DNA of 33,033 nucleotides from JANQTF01 sp036835375 (GTDB lineage: Bacteria; Bacteroidota; Bacteroidia; J057). A program made the position numbers and the translations under genes. The number at the start of each line of letters is the position of its first letter. The first letter of the stretch is position 1. The notes beneath the pieces are model-generated. The model made no database searches and was not told where the DNA came from. It saw only the letters and a list, made by a program, of their open reading frames with translations. The stretch covers positions 1 through 33,033 of the forward strand of contig DAITMB010000052.1 in NCBI GenBank assembly GCA_036835375.1. The letters are read 5' to 3'. Of the stretch, positions 25,683 to 33,033 are shown in pieces.

Positions 25683-26426
25683 CTAGCGAACCAAGATTTT
25701 TTGATAAACATCAGGGTGTTGGGTTCCTGAGATGGCGAGAAAGTAAATGCCTGCCGGAATGCCATTGAGCATCATTTGCTGGGGAGAAGTCGTGAGGCTG
25801 ACCTTGCGAATAAGTTCCCCCTTGAGCGAAAAAAGCGTCGCGGTCGCCAAGGGCTGCCACGGCCCTTCGTACTCGATCGTGAAAAAATCGCTTGCTGGAT
25901 TGGGATACACCAGCCAAGCCTTCCCTTCGAAACTGGCTTCAGTCAGAGAAGAAACCACGTCTCCCGTCACATCGACGCCATCTAGCTCCGCATAGAATCC
26001 TGTTTGGAAACCCGCTATCTCCACATCGCGATCTGCCGTGAGTTGTGCAGGTGCTTGGCTGGAGGAAATCTCCCAGATGATTTGCTCAGAACCACCCACC
26101 CAGGGACTTCCGCCATTGTCGAGCCGCTGATGGCCGAATGACACATACGTGCGGCTCCACCATCCCTGAACGAGGGAGTCCGGGCCTGCTGGAACCATGT
26201 CAATCCAGTTTTGGAGAGCTGCTGGTGTGGCACCAATCGGGAGACTGCTTCCCTGTGGCCATGAGAGAGTGAATTGCAGATTTGAGAGCACCCCATTCAC
26301 GGGTTCTGTCGGGCGCAACACCACTTGCCAGTGGCTTGCTGTCTGGTGCGTGCTAAGTTGGATCATTTGCTGGGCAAACGATAATAAAGGGGATAGGAGG
26401 AGGAGAAAAATCAGGCTACGGCACAT
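25683..26426 (-). CDS. Small T9SS-sorted secreted protein with possible cohesin-like domain
   Basis: A 247-residue protein. ATG at 26426 gives a compact signal peptide (MCRSLIFLLLLSPLLSFAQ). Residues about 20-165 look like an all-beta domain (ASHWQVVLRPTEPVNGVLSN, then NLQFTLSW and SEQIIWEIS). The NLQFTLSW strand after a proline-rich start recalls cohesin-type beta-sandwiches, but this is a weak resemblance. Residues from about 172 are a type A T9SS sorting domain (WLVYPNPASDFFTIEYEG, ATLFSLKGELIRKV, IPAGIYFLAISG, final KILVR). It overlaps the end of the upstream protease gene by 11 bases in a different frame, so the two are almost certainly co-transcribed and probably translationally coupled. 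I infer that it acts with the protease, perhaps as its surface anchor. It could instead be an independent surface protein. Confidence 0.8.
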   Translation of the reverse strand: MCRSLIFLLLLSPLLSFAQQMIQLSTHQTASHWQVVLRPTEPVNGVLSNLQFTLSWPQGSSLPIGATPAALQNWIDMVPAGPDSLVQGWWSRTYVSFGHQRLDNGGSPWVGGSEQIIWEISSSQAPAQLTADRDVEIAGFQTGFYAELDGVDVTGDVVSSLTEASFEGKAWLVYPNPASDFFTIEYEGPWQPLATATLFSLKGELIRKVSLTTSPQQMMLNGIPAGIYFLAISGTQHPDVYQKILVR

Positions 26427-29400
26427 AGGACTGAATGATTTGATTCGCAGAAATGCCTTGAAATAGTTGTTGAAAAATGGCTTGATCGCTAGATGTACCC
26501 TGGTAGCGGATGAATCCATCCAAGTTCAGGTCTTCAGCGAAATATCCCGAAATACTGTTTTGCGGTTGACCCTGAAGCTTTTGCAGGAGGAATCGCTGGT
26601 CATTGCCAGTCCCGCTCCAGATGATTTGGCCATCCTGATTCACATCGCCAGCGGGAATTACCCACGAAGCTCCCTGTGGGAATAGTTGCGCTTTTCCATC
26701 GATGGCGAGGGGGGTATTGGTCCAGTTGAGGCTCACGGTCGTGCCCGATGAGAAACTGACGGGCAGGGGGGACCGAACGGCGAGATGGTTGCGGTGCTTC
26801 ATTACCACGTAATAATCGCCATCGGCGAGAGCGGGGCGAAGGGGGCCACGGGTAGCTGGATCCACGATTTGGCCGTTGGGGAGAAGCAGCCCCGGGAGCC
26901 GCGAAACGATCTGATCGAGATCACTGCTATCCCGGAATTCTACCAGCACCCAATCCGTGACAGGCTCTAGGGTCGGCACATAGGAAGCTGGGGCTTGTGC
27001 ATAGGGTGAAAAAGTCGGCAGCAATCCCAAGTCGTGGAGTGCCGTGCTGTGCATAGAGCTGCCCGAATCCCAGGCACCTTGTAGCGCGGCCCTGAGTTGA
27101 AGCTCTTGCGTGGGGACGTCGATTTGGACGGTTTGATTGCCCTGCACCCGAATTTCCCGAATGGGCACTCGACTGCCATCCGCCTGAATGGCGAAGGCGT
27201 CCAATAGGTCCAAACTCAGATAGGCCTGCTGACCTGAGAGAGCATAGCTGCCGATGTCGTCGATTTGTATCACGATTCCTCCACCGATCACGGCTCCTTG
27301 TCCCAGTCGGTTTTGAAGGTCGAATCTCACGATGGAAACTTCAGAGGCATTGGCAGTCGTTTTCCCAATCGAAAGCTCGGCCAAATCCGCCCCAGGCGTG
27401 CCTAGCCACGAAGGTGGAAGCGTGAAGATGATTCCTTGATTGAGCGGAAGGTTGTATCGAATAGAAAAACTCAGTCCGTAGATCGGAGGAGACTGGCCGG
27501 AGGTATCGCTGAGAGAAACAGACAGCGGAATGGTATCCCCTACATTTGCCTGCCCCTGCGGCAGTGTCAAGGTGAGGGAGAGAGAAGATGGCTGGGTCTC
27601 CACAGGCGGAATAAATGCAGCCGTTCGATTTTGCAGGACCACCAGACGATCCAACTCGATGTCGATCACGCCATCTCCGTCACAATCTGCATGTTGTAAA
27701 TTAATGCCGGGAGCCCATTGAAGGGAATCAGGAAATTTGCCCGGCCAGGGGAGGCCCGTTTGTTCCTCATAGAGCGAACTGGCATTGCTGCGCGCAGGCC
27801 CCGTTTGACCATGCACCAGCCCCAGCAGCAAAAAGTCGAGTTGATCCACGGCTCCATCTGCGTTCACATCCCCCGGCCACACACAATTACCTGAGAGTGT
27901 GACCTCTATGTCTTGCTCCCAGTCGTTGCCGCACTGGTCGATCATGATCAGCTGATATTCCCCGGACTGAGTGATACGTTGTTGAGGGCCCGTCCCGATG
28001 ACATTTTCATTGTCGTCCAGCCACTCGTAGGATACGCCCCGAATCGGCGCTTCCAGCGAAATGCTCGGGGCACAGCGAGTGGTATCAATGTCATGATATT
28101 CAATCTCTGGCTCCACCTCTAAGCGCAGGCTCATCTCGTCGCTACAGTTGCCATTGGAGGCAGTGAGGGACACGAGGAATTCGTCATCGTCTATTTGAAG
28201 ATTGAGGATGGAATCGTTGCTGACGACCACGCCATCAATCCGCCATTCGTAGCTGGTCGCATGTTGAGAGAGGCTGGGAATCGCCACGAAGTCATCTTCG
28301 CACAGGGTGCCTTGCGGCAGGAGGAAAAAAGCTTCTGTTTCGCAGGTGTTGGGACCGCAGCGCTCTGCCGCTGAAAGGGATGAAGCCACCATTCCCAACA
28401 AGCCTGGACTCAGGGTCAATCCGGGATTGGTAGGTGCCAGCGAGAGACTTTGTCCACTCAGCAAAGGCACCGAAATAGGCGTCGATGCAACAGGAGCACC
28501 CGGACAGTTGGCCAGCCCTCGCGGATCGGTCTTGCGGAGAATCCATTCGGAGCTATTTCCACTCCCGACTTTTCCGGCCATCACCACACCGCCATCATTC
28601 ACTGGCCCGACTCCCGACAGCTCAAAATCTGTGGGAAATGCTGTCGCAAACAGCTCCGTGCCTTTGACATCCGTGCCAATCAGTTGATTCGTCTGGCTGA
28701 CGGAATCATGACTGCTGATGATCCATCCACCATCGGGCCACACCTGGGTAAATGCATCCTTCGTCGTAGGGCTGAGGGCGTATCCAAATCCTTTCTCCGG
28801 CTCCAATTCGTCTTCGCCTTCCCAGATCCAGGCTTCTTTGACTCCGCTTGGTTGCGTGACCAGCAGGCCCAAGGTCCATTCGTCCTCTTCGTCTTCCAGT
28901 GAATGTAGCCCTGTGCTGCTCACTTCATTTTGAATGCTCCAAGTCCGCGCGTCGAGATATTGTCCTGAATCATCAAACCGAAGCAAGGCGATTTGATTCA
29001 GATTTCCCTGCCACCGATCCACCAGCATGAATAGGTCGGAAGAGCTGTCGAGAAGGTGAATTTTTCGGCCCGTAGCCGGAAATCTGTGCTGCCAAAGAAG
29101 GGTGCCCAACGTGTCTAGGCCTAGCATCCAAAGGTCTCCGTTGGCAAGGTGTCCTGCTGCAAGCACCCGATTTTTTCGGACAGTGATGGTGGCAACGCTC
29201 GGTGAATTGGCACCTTCTAATTCAAAGCTCCATTGCAGTTCACCATTGTGTGCAAGTTGCTGGATCCAACTGGACCCACTAGCAGTTCCTGCCAACACCC
29301 ACCCAGCCTCGCCATAAGATGTCAGTGAGCGAAGTTTCACCCCTGCCTCATAGGACTTGGACCAAGCAATTTGCCCAGGTGCTGAAAAAGCAGTGACCCA

Positions 29401-30807
29401 GGCAGAATCCGGGCTGTTGCCAGCCATGAGGGATCGGTTGTCGGCGGAGGCTATCAGGGGTGCTTCGGTCTCTGGCCGGTCGAGGATTTTGTCGAATCGA
29501 ATGGGCCTACGAAGGAGTTTCCACAGGTTGAGCTGCCCCTGTGCTTGTGTCACCGTTTGGAGATCTGCGAGGGGATCCGTGCTTCGGAGTAATTTTGCGA
29601 CCTTGACATCGATGGGCATAGTGGGCTGAGTGGCTATGAGCAAGGCGAGTGCGCCTGTAACAAAGGGAGCAGCCATGGAGGTGCCGCTAAAGAAGCCATA
29701 GGTATTGCCCGGCAGGGTGCTGTAAATCCCAGTGCCAGGGGCCCCTAAGTCCACAGAACTTGCGCCGACATTGGCAAACACAGAGCGATGGCCGAGCGCA
29801 TTGGTCGCGGTGACTGCTACCACATGCGGAAAGGGATAAGCCGCCGGATAAAAGGGTGCTTTGTCGTTGTTGTTACCGAAATTATTGCCCGCTGCCGCAA
29901 CGAAGAGTTGCCCAGAAGCCCCGGCCGAGTCGATCGCCGCCGCCAAGGCTTCGCTGCGAAATGGGGCACCCCAACTGTTGTTGGTAAGGTCGGCTCCCAT
30001 TTTACGCGCATATTCCAGCGCTTCCAATGCGCCGGAAGTGTAGCCTTTTCCACTTTGATCCAAAAATTTCAGCGGCATGATGCGCACTTCCCATGCGACC
30101 CCGGACACGCCAATACCATTGTTGCCACTGGCGCCAATGATGCCTGCCACATGGGTGCCGTGTCCGGCAAAATGGTCGTCGTAGGGGTTGTTGTCGTCGT
30201 TGACGAAGTCCCAGCCGATGAAGTCATCCACATATCCATTGCCATCGTCATCAATGCCGTTGACATCGCCCGGATCAAATACCCACTGACCGTTGATGTA
30301 TTCCAGCACGCGCCCATCGCCGTCGGCATCTTCTCCAAGATTCTGCCAAATATTATTGATCAGGTCAGGGTGGGTCCAGTCCACGCCCGAATCCAGCACG
30401 CCCACAACAACTTCCCTGGCGCTTTTCTGAATGTTCCAGGCTTCGCGCGCACGAATGTCCACGCGCTGTCCCTGCCCATTGGTCTCAAAAGCCCACTGCA
30501 AGGTGAGTCCAGGATCATCGGGAAAGCCGGTGGCCACCCACAGCCGATCTGGCTCTGCGCCCGAAACGCTGAGCATCTGCTGATAGGCGGACATTGCGAC
30601 TGAATCCGCCTCTGGAGACAACTGGACAAGGCGCCAGCCAGATGAAAACTGTTGGGTCAATGTCTCCGTCTGCCAGGATTCGGGGAGCGACTCCCCGGGC
30701 GGAAGGAGCCACTGGCGGGTCTCTTGTGCATAGAGCGCGGAGCACCACAGCAGGACCGTTGCCTGTAGTAACGAGGCAACCAAAAAGACCTTCCAAAATC
30801 TTTGCAT
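26416..30807 (-). CDS. Large secreted subtilisin-like (S8) protease with PKD-, cohesin- and dockerin-like modules
   Basis: A 1463-residue protein from ATG at 30807 (MQRFWKVFLVASLLQATVLL, cut after YAQ); starts 12 or 18 bases earlier are possible. The S8 catalytic triad is complete: Asp 139 (VGVLDSGVDWTHPD), His 216 (GHGTHVAGI) and Ser 377 (SGTSMAAPFVTG). An Asp-rich, probably calcium-binding, insert lies before the His. After it come a propeller-like region (about 460-800, GEAGWVLAG, NGELQWSFE), two PKD-like domains (about 820-970), and a dockerin-like pair of loops (GDVNADGAVDQLD near 976 and DCDGDGVIDIELD). A cohesin-like beta domain follows (about 1070-1230, VGDTIPLSVSLSD, IYGLSFSIRY), and the protein ends with two further EF-hand-type loops (GDVNQDGQI, EDLNLDGFI). 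It ends in SANQIIQSYVP with no recognisable T9SS sorting domain, unusual for such a protein in this phylum. The next gene, which overlaps it, supplies one. Confidence 0.9.
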   Translation of the reverse strand: MQRFWKVFLVASLLQATVLLWCSALYAQETRQWLLPPGESLPESWQTETLTQQFSSGWRLVQLSPEADSVAMSAYQQMLSVSGAEPDRLWVATGFPDDPGLTLQWAFETNGQGQRVDIRAREAWNIQKSAREVVVGVLDSGVDWTHPDLINNIWQNLGEDADGDGRVLEYINGQWVFDPGDVNGIDDDGNGYVDDFIGWDFVNDDNNPYDDHFAGHGTHVAGIIGASGNNGIGVSGVAWEVRIMPLKFLDQSGKGYTSGALEALEYARKMGADLTNNSWGAPFRSEALAAAIDSAGASGQLFVAAAGNNFGNNNDKAPFYPAAYPFPHVVAVTATNALGHRSVFANVGASSVDLGAPGTGIYSTLPGNTYGFFSGTSMAAPFVTGALALLIATQPTMPIDVKVAKLLRSTDPLADLQTVTQAQGQLNLWKLLRRPIRFDKILDRPETEAPLIASADNRSLMAGNSPDSAWVTAFSAPGQIAWSKSYEAGVKLRSLTSYGEAGWVLAGTASGSSWIQQLAHNGELQWSFELEGANSPSVATITVRKNRVLAAGHLANGDLWMLGLDTLGTLLWQHRFPATGRKIHLLDSSSDLFMLVDRWQGNLNQIALLRFDDSGQYLDARTWSIQNEVSSTGLHSLEDEEDEWTLGLLVTQPSGVKEAWIWEGEDELEPEKGFGYALSPTTKDAFTQVWPDGGWIISSHDSVSQTNQLIGTDVKGTELFATAFPTDFELSGVGPVNDGGVVMAGKVGSGNSSEWILRKTDPRGLANCPGAPVASTPISVPLLSGQSLSLAPTNPGLTLSPGLLGMVASSLSAAERCGPNTCETEAFFLLPQGTLCEDDFVAIPSLSQHATSYEWRIDGVVVSNDSILNLQIDDDEFLVSLTASNGNCSDEMSLRLEVEPEIEYHDIDTTRCAPSISLEAPIRGVSYEWLDDNENVIGTGPQQRITQSGEYQLIMIDQCGNDWEQDIEVTLSGNCVWPGDVNADGAVDQLDFLLLGLVHGQTGPARSNASSLYEEQTGLPWPGKFPDSLQWAPGINLQHADCDGDGVIDIELDRLVVLQNRTAAFIPPVETQPSSLSLTLTLPQGQANVGDTIPLSVSLSDTSGQSPPIYGLSFSIRYNLPLNQGIIFTLPPSWLGTPGADLAELSIGKTTANASEVSIVRFDLQNRLGQGAVIGGGIVIQIDDIGSYALSGQQAYLSLDLLDAFAIQADGSRVPIREIRVQGNQTVQIDVPTQELQLRAALQGAWDSGSSMHSTALHDLGLLPTFSPYAQAPASYVPTLEPVTDWVLVEFRDSSDLDQIVSRLPGLLLPNGQIVDPATRGPLRPALADGDYYVVMKHRNHLAVRSPLPVSFSSGTTVSLNWTNTPLAIDGKAQLFPQGASWVIPAGDVNQDGQIIWSGTGNDQRFLLQKLQGQPQNSISGYFAEDLNLDGFIRYQGTSSDQAIFQQLFQGISANQIIQSYVP

Positions 30808-30893
30808 AGGTATGTGCATGATCATGTGTGACAATGTATCGGAAAGTAAGTAACGATGGAACAAAGAAATGAGGGAGATACTTTTTTGGGAGA

Positions 30894-31013
30894 TTGTGAG
30901 AAAATGAAGTTGCTGATTTATTGAATTAAAATGGGGAAATCGATACTGGGTTGATTTTTTGGCAGCTTTAGAACTAGAAAACCATTGCAGGAAATTGCAT
31001 TTTGTGAGAAAAT
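30894..31013. repeat. Direct repeat TTGTGAGAAAAT in the divergent intergenic region
   Basis: The 12-mer TTGTGAGAAAAT occurs at 30894-30905 and again at 31002-31013, 108 bases apart in the same orientation. Both copies lie in the 215-base AT-rich region between the protease gene (minus) and the unknown gene at 31023 (plus). They could be paired binding sites for a regulator of both genes. The second copy ends only 9 bases before the TTG start. Confidence 0.5.
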
Positions 31014-31022
31014 ACAATCCCG

Positions 31023-32477
31023 TTGAAAAAGCCCATTAAACTTTACGAAGCCCTACAAACGATGAGTTCCCGTGAGTGGGAAGCCTTTTTGTCCATCACT
31101 AAGTCGGGTCTTTTGTCTTCCCACATAGATACCCAGCGATACGTGGAAGCATTGTCGCCTTATTTTCCCGCATTTGACCGGGAAGAAATTGAGGACGGAG
31201 CCTTGTTTGCCAAGCTATATCCCGGACAACCCTACCGAGACGAGCAGATGCGGACACTCCGCAAATATGCACTGGACCTCTTGATGGCCTACTGGGCATG
31301 GCAGGCTTGGCAAAGCGGCCCATTTCAGGAGGGGCTGTTTCGCCTTCATGCAGCCCGCACCCGACAATTGTGGAAGCTGTACGCGAGCGAGTTCAGAAAG
31401 ATGGATCGCGAACTCCAACAGTCAGCTCACCAAGACAGCGATTGGTATTTTGCCAAATGGCAGATGGAAGAAATAGCGTTGGAGGTGAAGGTGACCACCG
31501 AAAGCAGAACGCAAGCCGTGTCCCAAGCGCCAATTCAAGTAGCGTTGGAGCATTTTTTTCTGTTCAATAGCCTGAGAATGGCGTGTAGCGGAATCAATCA
31601 GCAGGAGTTATTAGGGGTCAAATTTCACCCATCAGGACTGCTGGAAAGCGCCATCGAATACTGCCGCGCTGGCCAAGACGAACTTGAGCCTTCTATCGCA
31701 ATTTATTTTCACCTCTATGGCTTGCTTGCTACCGACCTCCATCGAGATCATTTCTTGAAGCTCAAAGCCCTTCTTCTCACTGGGACGGAGATTCTCCCGC
31801 CTTCGGAATTGGGAAATGTGTACAATCAGGCCATCAATTACTGCAATAGGCAGTATCGCACGGGAGAACCCCATTTTGAGCGAGAGATGTTTTTCCTCTA
31901 TCGAGAAATGCTAGACCGTGGTCTGCTCCAGGAAGGGTCAATGTTATCCGCCAACCATTTTAAAAATCTTGTGACACTTGGGCTTCGGCTTGGAGAATTA
32001 GCCTGGACGGAAGGGTTTATCGAGAACAATCAAAGTCAATTGGAAGGAGAGCATCAGGTAGCGGCTTATACCTATAACAAAGCGCACCTCCTTTTTTACA
32101 AAGACGAATTCGGTGCGGCGCTCCGTGTCATGCAGCAGGTGGAATACATCGATCCATTTTACCGCATCTCCGCTCAAATGCTTCAGCTCAAAATCTATTT
32201 TGAGCAGGAGAATGTAGAAACATTTTACTCCCTCGCCGACGCCTTCCGGACTTTCATCCGGCGCAGAGAATGGCCTCGGCGGCGCAAACGCCCATATCTC
32301 AATTTCGCAAAATACATGAGCGCCCTTATGAGGACACGGCTTTCATCGAACATCTCTCCTCAAGACCTCGCTCACCTTGGCGAAGACATTCGAAGCGCAA
32401 ATCCATTGATTGAGCGAGAATGGATGCTCGAAGCTTTGAAAAAACTAGAATACCTGGCCAATTCAGGCTTGAAATAG
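31023..32477 (+). CDS. Uncharacterised cytoplasmic helical protein, TTG start
   Basis: A 484-residue protein I do not recognise by name. It has no signal peptide or membrane helix and is almost entirely predicted alpha-helical by composition, with repeated aromatic/leucine-rich helices that suggest a TPR-like solenoid (for example KLYEALQTMSSREWEAFL, IAIYFHLYGLLATDLHRDH, VAAYTYNKAHLLFYKDEFGA, RISAQMLQLKIYFEQEN). The C-terminal third is basic (FIRRREWPRRRKRPYL). The start is probably TTG at 31023: an in-frame stop lies at 31005-31007, no ATG lies between, and the first ATG (31062) would remove a conserved-looking helix. It is divergent from the protease gene with shared upstream DNA, so a regulatory or stress-related link is possible but unproven. 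Its weakly matched helices and lone position fit a lineage-specific family. Confidence 0.75.
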   Translation: MKKPIKLYEALQTMSSREWEAFLSITKSGLLSSHIDTQRYVEALSPYFPAFDREEIEDGALFAKLYPGQPYRDEQMRTLRKYALDLLMAYWAWQAWQSGPFQEGLFRLHAARTRQLWKLYASEFRKMDRELQQSAHQDSDWYFAKWQMEEIALEVKVTTESRTQAVSQAPIQVALEHFFLFNSLRMACSGINQQELLGVKFHPSGLLESAIEYCRAGQDELEPSIAIYFHLYGLLATDLHRDHFLKLKALLLTGTEILPPSELGNVYNQAINYCNRQYRTGEPHFEREMFFLYREMLDRGLLQEGSMLSANHFKNLVTLGLRLGELAWTEGFIENNQSQLEGEHQVAAYTYNKAHLLFYKDEFGAALRVMQQVEYIDPFYRISAQMLQLKIYFEQENVETFYSLADAFRTFIRRREWPRRRKRPYLNFAKYMSALMRTRLSSNISPQDLAHLGEDIRSANPLIEREWMLEALKKLEYLANSGLK

Positions 32478-32833
32478 GGATAGAAGCTTGATGAAACACG
32501 TGTAGCTACAATCAAAAATCTCACAAATAAATCCCTTGTCATTAAAAATTTGTTCCTAGATAGCTGGAAAGGATGTTTTTGGTAATTCTTGTTTATAAGA
32601 CTTCTCACAAATGCCCTGATAAGTCTTTGTCTGAGGGAGAGGAGATCCCCACTTTTGTATCATCACGATGGCCTTATAGGCTAGCAGATCTACCAAGTTG
32701 ATCCGATGTTAAAGGAATTTAGTCATGCTCCGAGGCAGGGCGTTTTCCCCAGGACAAAGGGCTTCAAGAGATGCTTTGCCGTGTCTGCCCAAAGTGATCG
32801 TTCTTTTTTTTCAACCCTTTAACAGTTTTACCG
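32478..32833. other. Intergenic region before the Asp-rich lipoprotein gene
   Basis: About 356 bases with no credible gene. A weak hairpin AAGACTT (32597-32603) / AAGTCTT (32621-32627) could end the preceding transcript. The long T run near 32806-32812 lies in the leader of the next gene. No good TTG/TAnnTTTG promoter was found. Confidence 0.5.
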
Positions 32834-33033
32834 ATGAAAAATCTTTTGTTGATTTTCCTGCTCCTTTTCTCCCTCAGCTTCGCGACAAGTTCGTGCGAAG
32901 ACGAGGCTTTTGGAGAGGTGCTGGAAAAGTCTCTTGATGGTGCCAATGGTCTTGACGACGATGACGGTATCAGTGATGACGACGACGATGGCATCAGCGA
33001 TGATGACGACGATGGCATCAGCGATGATGACGA
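32834..33033 (+). CDS. Putative lipoprotein with Asp-rich tandem repeats, cut by the right edge
   Basis: ATG at 32834 starts MKNLLLIFLLLFSLSFATSS followed by Cys 21, a lipoprotein-like signal peptide; the box (TSSC) is relaxed but acceptable for Bacteroidota. After CEDEAFGEVLEKSLDGANGL the protein enters repeats of DDDDDGIS, encoded by near-identical 24-base units: a 7-codon version at 32954-32974, full units at 32975-32998 and 32999-33022, and the start of a fourth. 66 codons are visible. The acidic repeats resemble calcium-binding or spacer repeats of secreted proteins. The full length and function cannot be told. The frame is open to the edge. Confidence 0.75.
   Translation, partial: MKNLLLIFLLLFSLSFATSSCEDEAFGEVLEKSLDGANGLDDDDGISDDDDDGISDDDDDGISDDD
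32954..33033 (+). repeat. 24-bp tandem repeat encoding DDDDDGIS
   Basis: In-frame units of GATGAYGACGACGATGGCATCAGC type with only silent differences (GAC/GAT), preceded by a shorter, slightly diverged unit. The array runs off the window edge, and its real length is unknown. Confidence 0.9.

Noticed and set aside
32954..33033. CRISPR-like array at the right edge
   Set aside because: The 24-base units are directly adjacent without spacers and encode an in-frame acidic peptide, so this is a coding tandem repeat.
1..33033. tRNA, rRNA, integrase, transposase or phage genes
   Set aside because: None was recognised on either strand. The only compositional oddity is the reductase gene at 5337-6107.

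Overview
The window looks like part of a Bacteroidota chromosome, most likely from the Saprospiria/Lewinella group. I infer this from protein types: an Oar-like TonB receptor, type IX secretion (T9SS) sorting domains ending in a PNP-led module, a one-protein hybrid two-component regulator, large subtilase/PKD/dockerin-like proteins, a Bacteroidota-type -7 promoter element (TAnnTTTG), and the absence of obvious Shine-Dalgarno sites. GC looks to be about 50-60% in most genes by eye. The species cannot be named from this. Two runs of exactly 100 N (2338-2437 and 13301-13400) are scaffold gaps of unknown true size. Both cut genes.

Layout. 1-1612 (minus): grpE-dnaJ chaperone operon, with dnaJ running off the left edge. 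1924-4957 (minus): a thioredoxin-like protein and a CcoI/FixI-type copper P-type ATPase, separated by the first gap. 5337-6107 (minus): an NAD(P)-binding reductase in visibly AT-richer DNA. 6455-9754 (minus): a large Oar-like TonB-dependent receptor with a clear terminator. 9755-10652: an 898-base non-coding region holding an orphan terminator, an inverted repeat and a perfect 18-bp LacI-type palindrome. 10653-23139 (plus): a carbohydrate-use locus consisting of a GH105 unsaturated glucuronyl hydrolase, a TonB receptor interrupted by the second gap, a T9SS-secreted beta-helix protein, a GH2 glycosidase and a hybrid sensor/AraC regulator. 23223-25655 (plus): an O-antigen ligase family protein and ruvB. 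25683-30807 (minus): a 1463-residue subtilase with dockerin-like loops and an overlapping small T9SS protein. 31023-32477 (plus): a divergent helical protein of unknown function starting with TTG. 32834-33033 (plus): the beginning of a lipoprotein with Asp-rich tandem repeats, cut by the right edge.

How the genes may work together. The GH105, TonB receptor, beta-helix protein, GH2 and hybrid regulator form a coherent polysaccharide utilisation locus. It is probably aimed at pectin or rhamnogalacturonan-type material, because GH105 acts on the unsaturated uronides left by lyases. The locus has no visible SusD, and its receptor resembles the SusD-independent class. Most of its genes have their own leaders, and two have clear terminators between them, so it is probably a set of separately transcribed units rather than one operon.

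The most intriguing candidate for something new is the 25683-30807 pair. The protease carries a signal peptide and EF-hand/dockerin-like loops but no recognisable T9SS sorting domain. Its overlapping downstream neighbour is a small secreted protein with a possible cohesin-like beta-sandwich and a T9SS sorting domain. This suggests, as an untested inference, a two-part surface display arrangement. No tRNA, rRNA, CRISPR array, integrase or transposase was recognised.
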